NCBI GenBank assembly: GCA_003693705.1
Contig: RBZT01000563.1
Location: 152,055 to 216,054 of the forward strand
Length of the DNA: 64,000 nucleotides
Source of the DNA: Polymyxa betae
Lineage: Eukaryota; Endomyxa; Phytomyxea; Plasmodiophorida; Plasmodiophoridae
Direction: 5' to 3'
Part shown: piece by piece, positions 22,383 through 34,339 of the stretch
How positions within the stretch are numbered: position 1 is the first letter of the stretch
Layout of the letters: each line of letters begins with the position of its first letter
Translations under genes and position numbers: made by a program
The notes under the pieces: model-generated
Seen by the model: only the letters and a program-made list of their open reading frames with translations
What the model was told of the DNA's origin: nothing
Databases searched by the model: none

Positions 22383-22915
22383 TCATTCTTCCAAATCTCC
22401 TGTGTACTGGACTCCAGGGAATCTTCCTTCGAGGCGATCGTCATTCCATTTCTCAAGCTAGGCCAGATGTAAATAGAAGATACGATATTTGGTCAAGAGA
22501 CAGACCCAGCCGGTAGGGCAAATGCTTCGGAAGTAATGCTTCAGCTTTAAGCAATCCGGGTCCGTTGGTGATTTATCACGAGCGCAGAGAAGGAATTCGT
22601 TATAACGAGTCCAGCAGTGTCGGCTTTGATTTGTCGTCGGGAATCGGAAATCGATCGGAGCGGTCGTCGGCTTTCGAAACCGTTCCGGGAGATTCTCAAA
22701 TGGGACATTTTCGGGATCCGGTGACAAATCAGAAGTTGGCTCTTCCGGTGCTTTGTCGCCAACGACTATCCAAATAAATGAATAAAAATTATCAGGAAAA
22801 ACGTTCTAAAAAAGCGCGAGATTTGAAACCCAATCCTACCAGCCGCGGTGTCCTGAGACGACGTCGGCGCCTGTAATTCTCCAGCAGTTGGGATCTTGTG
22901 CAGATCGACACCCAT
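22383..22915 (-). CDS. COX12: Cytochrome c oxidase subunit 6B (Cox12)
   Basis: Three exons, 22915-22840, 22765-22506 and 22457-22383, encode 136 residues. The CHCH core reads FRFPTTNQSRHCWTRYNEF, then LCARDKSPTDPDCLKLKHYF and SICPTGW-LEKWNDDRLEGRFPG, the exact spacing of the four cysteines (C-x9-C and C-x10-C) in COX6B/Cox12, a peripheral intermembrane-space subunit of complex IV oxidised by the Mia40 pathway. An extra N-terminal stretch of about 50 acidic, proline-rich residues (MGVDLHKIPTAGELQAP...) precedes the core, longer than in yeast or human and more like the plant form. Introns are 74 and 48 nt. It lies on the same strand between the amino-acid permease and calcineurin. Confidence 0.95.
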
Positions 22916-23184
22916 GGTTATAAGCAGACGTGATCACGTTGGGATCGATACGCGGCTGTATAGAAATGGGAAACCCCTTTCAAAAACAATACGTCTTATT
23001 AAGGCAACTGAGACGTGAATGGGAACATAGCGCAGTTATCTCCATCATATACAAACTTCTACTTTTTTCTATGTTCTATACTATCAAAGCAGCTTGGCTT
23101 TGAAGCCGAAGTCAATCCGTTCAGCAAGTCAATGGCGACTTCGTAATTGTATGATTGGTTAATAGATAAACAGATATGACATGG

Positions 23185-25159
23185 TTACGGTTTAATCCCT
23201 ATGTCTACGACCGAGTTCTTCTTCGAACCTGCCTGGCTAGAGGGCTTCGGTTCGAATAGCTCAGCCGGCAATCCATCGAACGAGGGTCGTCGTTCATTGA
23301 TCAAGTCTGCGGAATGGGCGCTCTTGAAGTCCTGAACCGCCGCCGCAATGGCGTCTTTGCCTTGAGAAAGCAGCCCTTGGGGTACCATCTTGTTTGGTGT
23401 CAGCTGCTTCAGCTGAATAACCAGCTCGTTGTGCTCCCGAAGTGTCTTGTACACACGAACAAGCTTGGTCACAGCTAGAACTTTTTCTTTTAGAATGCCT
23501 CCTCGTTTTGCCAGCAGTTGGGACTTCTTAGTATTCTTTACTTTGATTGCAACAGGCTCGCTTTCGCTGTCGCTCTCTGATTCGGAGGCGTCTCCATTCG
23601 ACCCGATTACAGACGCCAGCATGTCGGTTACCTTTTCAGCAACGAATGGCAGCGACCACGAAAAAACGTCCATGAAGTTTGGGAGGTAATACGGGTGCTC
23701 ACAGTTCATAAACTGGCGAATGTTCAGCAGCTCGTCGTCAAAGTGCAAGCAGGCGCCCTTGTTCCGGTACACATCACTAAACACGGTCAACGTTTACTCT
23801 GCAATGCACAAACAGCTTGCGATTCTTACCAATAATTCGGAGCTAAAGAGCATTACGTTAGCAAAATGGAAGGAAAATCCGAGGTTAGACCTACCGCTGA
23901 ATATTGTTATTATTCTTGGTATACCGTGTTTGTTCTGCATCTGCATGCGATAACCTTCCAGCTGGGCTTCGTGCGCCCGAATGATAGCTGTCAAGTGGTT
24001 TTTCTTCAAGAACGTATCGACAGCAGAGACGCCGAATACGAACGAGCACTGACGCGTCTCGTTGTACATAAACCAGGAATCTGGTGAATCTCCATTCTGT
24101 TGCTTTAATGGACTCGCCGAAGCAGGGTTACGTCTGATACCGTCTTCGCTAGCCGCCTCGTGCTCCTGGTTCTCGTCAAATGGATCCGACCACAATAGGT
24201 CGCACATGGGTCCTTCTCGCGGAACTTCTCGAAACCGCTCGATATCGTTAATATCGTTCAGAAGAGTGATATCTGGAGACAGTCCTCCATGCATACAGAG
24301 GAACTTCTCGTTGATAGTTGCTGCCAGCGGTAGGCAATCAAAAGAGTCCATGAACTCGTTATACAGTTCGATTGTATACTTGAACACACATTCATCGCGA
24401 AAATTAAAGAACGAGGTCAGATGCCGGCATTCGTGATTACCTCGAAGCATGAAAAACGTATCCGGATGGGAAATCTTGACCGCATATAGATACAGCAAAA
24501 CCTCACAGGAAAAACAGCCTCGATCAACATAATCTCCCTATAAAAATAATTAAAGACGAGCAGTAAGCATGGAAGGATAGTGTTACAAGGAAGAGATACT
24601 GAACTTCAGCAGGATCGCCACCGACTTGCAGTAATCTCATCATATCGTAATATTGGCCATGCAGATCGCCACAGACCGTGATAGGGTCGTGAAGATGCAA
24701 GAGATTAGGCTCCTTACGAAAGACAGCCGACGCCGTTTCGATAATGCGAACAGCACAGCCATGCGTGATTTTGCCTTCGCGAAGAAAATGGTTCTTGAGA
24801 AGCTCAAGGTTAGGCAGCCGGCCATTGTCCTTGGTGAATAGCATTTCTTCGGTCATAGGACGCCGAGGGATAGGAGAAACCGAGGTCACAACGCGATCGT
24901 CGTGAGGCTCTGCAAGACTCCCATCTGGAATCTTTGCTGCGATTGCAGCATTGATGGCAGCAGCGGTAGGCGGCAGCGCTTTAGATTCTTGATCTGAAGG
25001 CAAGGGGGTTTTCTTGCCGAAGTCATCCTCTTCCTCGTCTGAAGGTTTCTCTAACTCGTCTAATTCCTTATGGTTCAAATTGCTGACAGCGTCATCAGCT
25101 TTCGGAGCCTGCGGTTCGAGATCGGAAGGAAGAGCACCTGCTGTTGACGATTTCATCAT
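23185..25159 (-). CDS. CNA1: Calcineurin A, Ca2+/calmodulin-dependent Ser/Thr phosphatase catalytic subunit (PP2B)
   Basis: Four exons (25159-24587, 24537-23895, 23842-23830, 23776-23185) total 606 residues. The PPP motifs are intact: VCGDLHGQYYD, GDYVDRG, LRGNHECRHL, ILRAHEA-type IIRAHEAQLEGY and SAPNYCDVY. The calcineurin-B-binding helix (PNFMDVFSWSLPFVAEKVTDML), calmodulin-binding segment (ILKEKVLAVTKLVRVYKTLREH) and autoinhibitory INERRPSFDGLP follow in the canonical order. The third exon is only 13 nt and supplies A-P-N-Y-C. Oddities: a roughly 110-residue acidic, proline-rich N-terminal extension, and a 20-odd-residue insert after WSDP (EHEAASEDGIRRNPASASP). The gene is head-to-head with the ENA ATPase array across about 630 bp. 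Confidence 0.96.
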
Positions 25160-25789
25160 GAAACAGCTAAAGCTATAGCGTCAAAAACTACTGTTGATTA
25201 GACTTTAGACTCTTCAGAATTCACCACAGCCAGCCTGGTATCTTTCCATGTACTAGATCGATCCCGCACCTTCAGATTTCCTTTATATATTCAATCTTCT
25301 GCAAGGTACGTCAGGCTTGGAGCAAGTTTCAGAAAATATCGATATCATTCAAATCATACCATACTTAGACTTAAAGCTTTACACAGTTCAAGCAGATACA
25401 CCGAGCCTGATTGCAATGCTTTTGATCTTAAAGCTCCATCAATTATGACATAATAATAAAGCTATACCACCTATCAGGTGCCACAACAAAATGAGCAATT
25501 AGATAATTCTATGCGTTGGAATTCTTAGGAGACTCAATGGTCAATAGTAAGCAGACACTGGACTGTAAAATCTAAACTAATATGCATGGACCTTTGAAAT
25601 CATCAGAGGCTGTACTCGAAAGCAGTAGCATGGTAACTTCGTAATCCCTGGATTCATAGCAACAAATGAAATGCCTTTGATATGAGAGTTCACGCAGTTT
25701 TAAAAGGATCTCTATTGCGTGGCCTTCTGTGACAACGCTACTGGAAAAGTTTCGATACTGTTAGTGACATAGAGAATTGAATTCACATT
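25160..25789. promoter_or_regulatory. Divergent promoter region between calcineurin A and the first ENA ATPase
   Basis: Non-coding 630 bp that must hold the promoters of both divergent genes. A GAGGCTG heptamer, the core associated with Crz1 calcineurin-response elements in yeast, sits at 25606-25612. One such match in 630 bp is only weakly significant, and no Crz1 gene is seen in the window. No clear TATA box or ORF was identified. Confidence 0.35.
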
Positions 25790-28700
25790 ATGCAGACTTT
25801 AGGCGTTGAGGAGAAAGCATTCTATTCGTTAGACGCCCAACAAGTGGCTAAGGAATTCAATGTCGATCTCGAAAAGGGCTTAAGTGCTGAAGAAGTCCAT
25901 GCACGATTGGAAAAATATGGGCCGAATGTGCTTTCAGGAAAAACGGCTGAAAGCATATGGATTCTGCTATTTCGACAGCTGGCCAATTCGATGACGCTTG
26001 TTCTTCTTGCGGCAACTGTGCTCTCATTTATTACGAAGGATTATGCTGAAGCCATCGTCGTTTTTCTCATCATCATCGCCAACACCTTCACCGGTCTGTA
26101 CCAAGAAATGAAAGCTGAAAAGACAATGTCTGCTTTGCGAAGTATGTCATCGCCAACCGCTAATGTATTAAGAGATGGTGAGCAGAAAACCATCCCTACA
26201 ATAGACTTGGTACCAGGTATGAATAACAACACGATATCGTATTAGCACGAAATGTTTTGTAGGTGATATACTTCTGTTGAAGAATGGAGACAATATTGGC
26301 GCTGATTGCAGGCTGATCTACAGTCAGATTCTTGGGATTGATGAAGCCCTCCTTACTGGGGAAACCCACCAAGTCGAAAAGCATACAGGAGTTATTGGGA
26401 GCGAGAAAGTCCCTGTTGGCGATCAGTTCAATATGGTGTTTTCCAGTACGACCGTGACGCAAGGACGAGGCAAAGGTCTGGTGGTTCGAACTGTAGGTTT
26501 GGATTATAGTAATGGATTTCAATGGTAATGTCGGTTTCTTCAGGGAATGGAATCAGAACTGGGAAAGATTGCTAAGTCTATGTTTGAGACCAAAACCAAC
26601 GATTCCAAAACCCCTTTGCAACGCTCGCTCGATAACATGGGAACGCTGCTGATCTTCGTTTCTGAAGTTCTTGCTCTGATCGTCTTCGCTGTGAACGACT
26701 TTGTATTTAATGTCAATGTCGTCCTGTACGCTGTTGCTGTCGCCATCGCCGTTATTCCTGAAGGTTCGCGCGCACGAATAGTTCTGCAATACTCAATCAA
26801 CAAACGTTATAGGCTTGATGGCCGTCGTCACTCTGACAATGGCCTTGGGTATGCGTCAGATGTCAAAGCAGCGTGTTCTGGTCCGAAAACTGATCGCTCT
26901 GGAATCTCTCGGAAGGGTCACTAACGTTTGCTCTGATAAAACTGGCACCCTGACGCAAGCCGTTATGACCGTTACGAAAATCTGGCTCCCCGGCAATGGG
27001 GTTTATTCAGATGAGGTCCAACAGGGTGTCGACGTCTCCAAGGAAAAGGTCGTTGAACCACATGTCGAAAGTTTAATAGAGAATGGAACAAGTTCATTTC
27101 AGTTACTTGGAAAATGTGCATCATTATGCAATATGGCGGAGCTGAAATTTGATTCTGATGGTAATCTGCTGTATGGGATCGGAGATGCAACCGAAATCGC
27201 TCTACAAAAATTTGCTCACAAATACGATTTGGGAAAGAAAACAATTATTTCTGACGATGGCTATGATCTATGGGTCGAACATACGTTCGATTCTACTCAT
27301 AAGCGAATGGCTGTTGTCTATAAGAATCCACATGGTGAGGGCGCTGTAGTTTTTGTCAAAGGTGCGACAGAGAAGATCATGGGGCGATGTGTCGCGATTC
27401 AAAGAGCAAACAAGGCCTGTCCAATGTCCTATGAAGAATTGGCTAATGAGATCCTGCCGGTTGTGCAAAGGTTATCATCTCAGGGAATGAGAACTATATC
27501 ATTAGCGATGCGCTACTTGGAGAACGTCTCATGTATGGACGCTGCGAAAGAGATCCCTCGTGGGGAAGTCGAGTCGAAGTTAATGTTCCTTGGACTTGCC
27601 GGTATCACTGATCCTCCCCGACCAGAGAGCAGAGCCAGTGTCGATCTGTGCCACGAAGCTGGAATAACCGTTCACATGTTGACTGGAGATCACCTCATGA
27701 CGGCAGTGGCGATCGCGCGACAAGTCGGTATCTTGCCATCATTGGGTGACGTACGAGAAGGTGAAAGTCTATGCATTATGGAGGATGAGAACTGTCTGGT
27801 GATGACTTCATCTGAGTTTGATCACATGACCGACAATCAAATCGGTAGGTAACCAGATCTTATTCTGTCTTTGCCTAAAGTGTTGCAGATGCTCTCACGG
27901 ATCTGCCGAAGGTTATTGCAAGATGCAGTCCACAAACGAAAGTTCGAATGATTCAGGCTCTTCATCGAAGAGGATGTATTGTGGCTATGACTGGAGATGG
28001 TGTCAACGATTCTCCCAGCTTGAAGTTAGCTGATGTTGGGATCTCCATGGGACAGAATAGCTCCGACGTTGCCAAACAAGCGTCCGATATCGTCTTGACT
28101 GATAATAATTTCGCCAGTATCGTCAATGCAATTGCAGAGGGACGTCGTATATTCAGAAATATCCAGCGATTCGTTGCTGTATTGATTGGCGGAAATGTAG
28201 CCGAACTATTTGTTCTGATGCTTGGTTTGTCGTTCGTCGACTCTAGTGGTCATTCCGTATTTCCATTATCACCTATCCAGATTCTAGTTAACAATATGGT
28301 CAGGAGAAGACCTATTACTACGTGCTATATCTTACATCTGATTAACTAGGTAACTGGAACTCCATCCGCGCTAGCGCTTGGTATGGAGAAGAAAACGCCT
28401 GATGCCATGAAAAGGCCTCCTCGATCGGCAAAGCTCGGGCTCTTCGACGCCGAACTCGTCACTGATATCATTTTCTATGGTTGTATTATTGGTGCAATCA
28501 CACTCTTCGATTTCTATGCAACTATTCACTGGTTCGGGAATGGAGTTCTTGGATCTGAATGCGACGTCAATTTTACCGACCGATGCAACGATCTGTATCA
28601 AGCTCGCGGTGTCGTGTTTGCAGCATTGACAATCTTGATGCTTCTGCACACATATAACTGTCGTGATATTCGAGGTCGTATGTGGAATATGGCAGGGCTA

Positions 28701-28919
28701 CGTCGGTTCTTTGATAATCCCTCCATTACCAATGCTGTGGTTATCGGATGCTCCATTGCTATCGTATCGCTCTACATCCCTGGACTCAATGATAGAGTGT
28801 TCAAGCAGATCGGGTTTGTAGCTGAATGGAGTCTGGTTTTCGTTTCCATTCTTGTCTTCATTGTAATTTCCGAATTGTACAAAATATTCAAGACCTGGCT
28901 TCTCCCTCCGTTCCATTAG
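25790..28919 (+). CDS. ENA: P-type ATPase of the ENA (P2D) Na+/K+ efflux type, copy 1
   Basis: Plasma-membrane P2D pump that exports Na+ or K+ using ATP. Six exons (25790-26216, 26263-26492, 26544-26763, 26813-27844, 27889-28298, 28350-28919) make 962 residues. All catalytic landmarks are intact: LTGET, PEGLMAVV in M4, the phosphorylation site VCSDKTGTLTQ, nucleotide-domain VFVKGATEKIM, and TGDGVNDSPSLKLADVG. QEMKAEKTMSALRSMSSPTANVLRDG is the ENA-type version of the post-M2 segment, separating it from SERCA and animal Na,K-ATPases. Ten membrane helices end in LFKQIGF-like KQIGFVAEWSLVFVSILVFIVISELYKIF. Introns of 44-52 nt fall at identical positions in copy 2. Confidence 0.93.
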
Positions 28920-29730
28920 TCATTTACCATTATATATCATTGTAGAACTGAGGGAGGGCGCAATCTGAATCTAACTGCAACTAATACGTTTTACAACAGA
29001 TAGGCGAGCTGAATACGTGAACATGTTTTCTGTATAAATATTGTCTTTTTGTAATTCAAAAGTTTTCAAATTTGCTACCGATGGGCCTCGACGAGCTGTT
29101 TCGACCTCTGTACTGTACAGAACGATTGACCTAACAGCAGCTTTTTCAACAGCCCTCCTGCATTTGAGAGGTGTCAGAAGGTTGCATTGGCAAATTCCCA
29201 GGCAGACAGGCAAGCGAATAATTCCGGATCAAATCTCTCCATGTTTGAACAGACGACGGAACCGAACCTTAAGCCGGCAGGATTCAGATAATACAGAGAT
29301 GAAGCGACTCCAGTAACGAAATCATCTTCTTTTGGAAATGTCTCGGAGGCTGCTCCGCTGCCTTGGCTTTTCTAGTCTGTAGATAGGCTATAGGCAGGAT
29401 CAGAACCAAACTTCATGGGCACCCATGCAGAAATCTGGGTTCAGAGACACTCATTTTTAAATCGATATTCGAGGCTAGCTCATAAGCGCGCCTGAAAATC
29501 CTCATGTTAGCAGAAGAGATTGTGTCAAACGAATCATAGGCTGGATAGAGCCTGTTTGTATCAACTCAAGGAAAGTTTCCTTAACTTGGCGAATCGACAG
29601 AACTCAGCCTCATCGCTCCGTATGTTGCCATTAGCAAGAAAATAGTTAATTTCTGTCAGGTTCTGTCCACTATGTTCTGGTTTCAATCTCCGAATCATGC
29701 GTTCATCGATCTTCAAGCTCTGTTCAGAAT
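28920..29730. other. Intergenic region between ENA copies 1 and 2
   Basis: About 810 bp with short frames only and no recognised coding sequence. It presumably carries the promoter of copy 2. Confidence 0.5.
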
Positions 29731-32700
29731 ATGAACCGAGCCTACCATACCTTAACTGTCGACCAAATCCTGGCCGAATTATGTGTTGATCCAGATATCG
29801 GTTTATCTGACAAAGAGATCAACGATCGATTCCAGAAATATGGCCCGAATGCGCTTTTTAAAGAAAAGACTGAAAGCCCATGGATTCTACTCTTCAATCA
29901 GCTGGCCAATTCTATGACCTTTGTTCTAATTGTCGCAACTGTTCTGGCGTTCGTCACCCAAGATTTCGCTGAAGCCATTGTTGTTCTACTGATCATCATC
30001 GCCAATACTTTGATTGGTTTCTATCAAGATTATAAAGCTGAAAAGACAATGGCTGCTTTACGAAGTATGGCATCACCGACTGCTAATGTATTAAGAAACG
30101 GCGAACCAAAACACATTCCTGCATCAGAGGTGGTTCCAGGTATTCAACCAAAACCCGATTTCATTGATTTCTGAGTCTCACTTCCAAGGCGATATTCTTC
30201 TTTTGAAGGGCGGTGATAATGTTGGGGCTGATAGTAGGCTGATCACCTGCCATAGTATTGGTGCTGATGAGGCTCTGCTTACTGGCGAGACCCATCAAAT
30301 CGAGAAGCATTGCGATGTGATTGAAGAAGAGCAGGTTCCTGTTGGTGATCAACACAATATGGTATTCGCAAGCACAACGGTGACACAAGGTAGAGGACGT
30401 GGCGTCGTTGTACGAACTGTAAGTCTGTCCTTTGGTGACGTCGCTTTACTCAATCCGATCGTTTCAGGGAATGTACACGGAGCTGGGTAAAATCGCCAAA
30501 TCGATGTTCGAGACGAAATCGCGAGAATCTCAAACCCCATTGCAACGCTCGCTTAGTAATATGGGGCTCGTGTTATTAGCTGTGGCAGTCGTGTTTGCAG
30601 TCATTATTTTTGCTGCGAACGGATTTGACGTGACGGTGAGCGTTCTTCTCTATGCTGTTGCTGTTGCGATTGCTGTCATTCCTGAAGGTCCCAGATCACA
30701 ATTCGTCCGTGCTAATTGATTTAATCGCATTTAGGTTTAATCGCCATTGTGACTTTGACGATGGCCCTGGGAATGCGTCAAATGGCCAGGCAGCGTGTTC
30801 TGGTTCGAAGACTGATCGCTCTGGAGCTGCTGGGAAGAGTCACAAATGTCTGCTCTGATAAGACCGGCACCTTAACTCAGGCCATCATGACTGTTTCGAA
30901 AATCTGGCTTCCTGATATTGGGATCTATTCAGATGAGGTCTCGCAGACCTCGGAGCCACTGAAAGAGACAGCTGGAGAATCAACCTCCATCCAATCATTG
31001 GTTGAGAACAGAATAAGCTCCTTCTTGCTTTTCGTGAAATGTTCATCCTTATGTAATATGGCTGAATTGAAGTTCGATGACAGTAATCACCTCATCTCTG
31101 GTATTGGAGACGCCACCGAAATCGCCTTGCAAAAGTTTGCTCACAAGTACGAGTTCGACAAGCAGAAGATAATCTCCGAGGAAGGATGGGAGCTATGGGT
31201 GGAACATGCGTTCGATTCTCATCATAAAAGAATGTCGGTGATCTATCACCATCCGCATGATCATGAAACTGTGATCTTCACAAAGGGCGCTCCTGAAAGG
31301 GTATTGGCTCGGTGTATGTTCATCCGACGAACAGACCAAATCTCTCCAGCATCATTCGAGGAATTATCGAATGAGGTTCTGCCGGTCGTGCAAAGATTAT
31401 CGTCGCAGGGCATGAGGACTATAGCGCTAGCGATGCGTTATCTGGACAATGGCACATCAATGAACTCAGCCAAAAAAATCCCCCGGAAGGAAGTTGAATC
31501 GAAGCTGATCTTTATTGGACTTGCTGGTATCAGTGATCCTCCTCGACCTGAAAGTAAGCTCAGCGTTGCAATGTGCTATGATGCTGGAATCACGGTTCAC
31601 ATGCTGACGGGAGATCATCTGCTGACAGCAGTTGCTATAGCTCGACAGGTTGGTATATTACCCTCATTGGATCAAACATATTATCAGGAATCTCGATACA
31701 TGCTCGAGGAAGAGAAAGAATACGTCATGACATCCACTGAATTCGATAACATGACTGATAACCAGCTCAGTATGATCATCACTTTTATTTGATCGATAAT
31801 ATGCTAACTTACAGCAGATGCTCTGGAGACTTTACCGAAGGTTATAGCCAGGTGTAGCCCCCAGACGAAAGTTCGAATGATTAAGGCTCTTCATCGAAGA
31901 GGATGTATTGTGGCTATGACTGGAGATGGTGTTAATGATTCTCCCAGCTTGAAGTTAGCTGATGTTGGGATCTCCATGGGACAGAATAGCTCCGATGTCG
32001 CCAAACAGGCGTCCGATATCGTCTTGACTGATAATAACTTCGCCAACATCGTCAACGGCATCGCCGAAGGACGTCGTATTTTCAAAAACATCCAGCGATT
32101 TGTTGTTGTTCTGGTCGGGGGAAATATAGCCGAACTGTTCGTTCTGATGATCGGGTTGGCGTTCGTCGCCAATGGGCACTCTGTGTTCCCGTTGTCACCG
32201 ATCCAGATTTTAGTGAACAACCTTGTAGCTGAGCCAATCAATGCTTAGATGCCTTAACTGATCTTTTTCATAGGTGACGGGAACGCCCTCGGCGTTAGGG
32301 CTTGGAATGGAGAAGAAATCACCCGATACGATGCAACAGCCCCCTCGAAACGCCAAGTTGGGGCTTTTTGACATCGAGCTTATTACAGATATATTTTTCT
32401 ATGGATGCGTCATTGGGGCGATCACGCTCTTCGATTTTCAAGCAACTGTTCAATGGTTCGGTGATGGATATCTTGCACCGGATTGCGATTTCGTTTTCAC
32501 TGACCAGTGCAATACTCTATATCGAGCACGTGGTGTTGCATTCGCAGTATTGACAGTTTTAATGCTGCTGCATACATATAACTGCCGAGACCTTCGCGGT
32601 CGAATGTGGAATGTTGCAGGAATGCGACGGTTTTTTGACAACCATGCCATTACGGTGGCTGTTGCGATCGGTTGTTCAATTGTGGTTATATCGCTCTATG

Positions 32701-32843
32701 TCCCAGTTCTGAACAACAAGGTTTTTAAGCAACTCGGATTTGATGCCGAATGGAGTTTGGTTTTCGCCTCGATTTTCGTGTTTATTGTAATTTCGGATCT
32801 GTATAAGGTGGGGAAATGTTGGGTCCTGCGACGTCTCCATTGA
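29731..32843 (+). CDS. ENA: P-type ATPase of the ENA (P2D) Na+/K+ efflux type, copy 2
   Basis: Tandem paralogue of the upstream pump with the same exon plan. It starts at MNRAYHTLTVDQILAELCVD and retains LTGETHQIEKH, PEG-L-IAIVTLTMALGMRQM, VCSDKTGTLTQAIM, FTKGAPERVLARC and TGDGVNDSPSLKLADVG. The C-terminus (KQLGFDAEWSLVFASIFVFIVISDLYKVGK) parallels copy 1. Every intron seen has GT-AG ends at the same codon as in copy 1, so duplication followed intron gain. Divergence is spread over most of the gene, but the phosphorylation-hinge stretch is nearly identical in DNA to copies 1 and 3. The protein should be a functional pump; different induction or ion preference is possible, as for yeast ENA genes, but not visible here. 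Confidence 0.93.
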
Positions 32844-32954
32844 AGGGGCAGTTGCTTATGCTTATTGTTAAGTAAAAACCATGGACTACCATATACATAC
32901 CAATACAAATGTTTTACAATACTGTATACTCAACAGATTGTTCAAGATAAATCC

Positions 32955-34012
32955 TGGAAGATCATAAGACTCTTGTTATGACATTTGATGAATTCGACAG
33001 TATGATGTATCAAATCGGTAAAGAACAATATCTGCTTTCTTTGAACTGGCCCTTTTGCTAATAGCTTGCAGATGCTCTCGTGAATCTTCCGAAAATTTCA
33101 GCCAGGCGTAGCTCCCAGACGAGAGTTCGAATGATTCAGGCTCTTCATCGAAGAGGATGTATTGTGGCTATGACTGGAGATGGTGTTAATGCTTCTCCCA
33201 TCTTGAAGTTAGCTGATGTTGGGATCTTCCTGGGACAAAACAGCACCGATGTTGCCAAACAGGCATCCGATATCGTCTTGACTGATAAAGATTTCTGCCA
33301 ACATCGTCAACGGCATTGCAGAAGGACGTCGTATTTGCAGAGATATTCAGCGATTCATTGTTGTTCTGGTCGGGGAAAATATAGCCGAACTGTTCGTTGT
33401 AGTGATTGGCCTAGCCTTCGTCGATGTTGCTGGCCATTCTGTGTTTCCGTTAACGCCGATCTTGATTCTAGATAGTAGCCTGGTCATGAGGAGGAACTGT
33501 TCCTCCACTTTCTAATAGTTTCTGATGGATTAGGTGATTGGAACACCATCGACTTTTGCGCTTGGTATGGAGAACAATCTGAACATTCAATGAACCGCCT
33601 ACCCTGATGATTAAAGCTCGGTCTCTTCTAATGTTCATATGATTGGTGATTTCCATGACAATATTCAGTGGTTGGAATCCCAACTAGTTGCGACACGAGG
33701 TTTGGCAAATCACTGACGATTCGTATCGTGCTCTAGTAATGGTGATTGCTGGGTTGACGATCTTTCATGCTGTTGCATACATATCGCGATATCCGAGCAC
33801 TAATGTGGAGTATGAAAACATTCTTTGAGAATCCTGCCCATTACCCAAGCTGTGGCTATCGGCTGTTGTTCTGTCGTGATCATATCACAATACCTTCCAG
33901 GTTGGAACACCAAAGTCTTTCAACAGCGAGCATTTGCAGCACATCCACTGTTGTATTTTAATGCAATTTCTGAGTAATATAAAAAGTGTTGGATTCTTCC
34001 ACCATTTCTTCG
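32955..34012 (+). pseudogene. ENA: Truncated and frameshifted third ENA ATPase copy
   Basis: Homology begins at the end of the nucleotide-binding domain (LEDHKTLVMTFDEFDSMM-like, around 32955) and ends near 34012 with a stop-interrupted version of the last helix. The first two-thirds of the gene is absent. The hinge motif reads TGDGVNAS instead of TGDGVND, losing a near-invariant aspartate. Around 33293 an extra base turns [14 protein letters not shown] into [10 protein letters not shown], after which the correct reading continues in another frame. The downstream exon (VIGTPSTFALGMEN) soon meets stops. A surviving intron-like GTAAAG...TTGCAG before DALVNLPK shows descent from a spliced gene, not a retrocopy. 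Parts remain nearly identical to copies 1 and 2. Confidence 0.92.
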
Positions 34013-34045
34013 AATACAGACATTAATCATAGGCCGAACGAGAAA

Positions 34046-34339
34046 TCAACGGTTCTGCTTGATTGGCTTGGTGAAGTGGCGCTTTGAAAGCCGATGCCGA
34101 CGTAGTTGGCCGATATCATGAAATGTTCTTGAGCAAACGTTGCATACTCGATCGACACCTTCGGCTGCACTGTTACTAGCCGGTTTCTTATCTGAAGCAA
34201 GGGTCAGCACAATCACCGACCGCCAACGACAGGCAGAAATACCTGATACCCAAGCCATAATTTGAAACTGGCCATGCACTGTCTTCACAGTTCGTTTGGT
34301 CCTGCGCCAAGCGCCTGGTGCAGCGGCGTTGTCAGCCAT
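34046..34339 (-). CDS. Small single matrin/U1-type C2H2 zinc-finger protein
   Basis: The start ATG is at 34339. The finger reads CNVCSRTFHDIGQLRRHRLSKRH, spaced C-x2-C-x12-H-x5-H, the U1/matrin (RNA-associated) rather than the classical DNA-binding form. The frame is open throughout, but an in-frame 51-nt GT-AG intron with a GTGCTGAC branch-like site probably removes the segment between AWVS and DKKPAS, giving about 80 residues. Basic tails flank the finger (RRTKRTVKTVHG and TKPIKQNR). A role in pre-mRNA processing, ribosome biogenesis or double-stranded-RNA binding is possible; no specific orthologue is recognised. It lies just downstream of the ENA pseudogene on the other strand. Confidence 0.65.
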   Translation of the reverse strand: MADNAAAPGAWRRTKRTVKTVHGQFQIMAWVSGISACRWRSVIVLTLASDKKPASNSAAEGVDRVCNVCSRTFHDIGQLRRHRLSKRHFTKPIKQNR

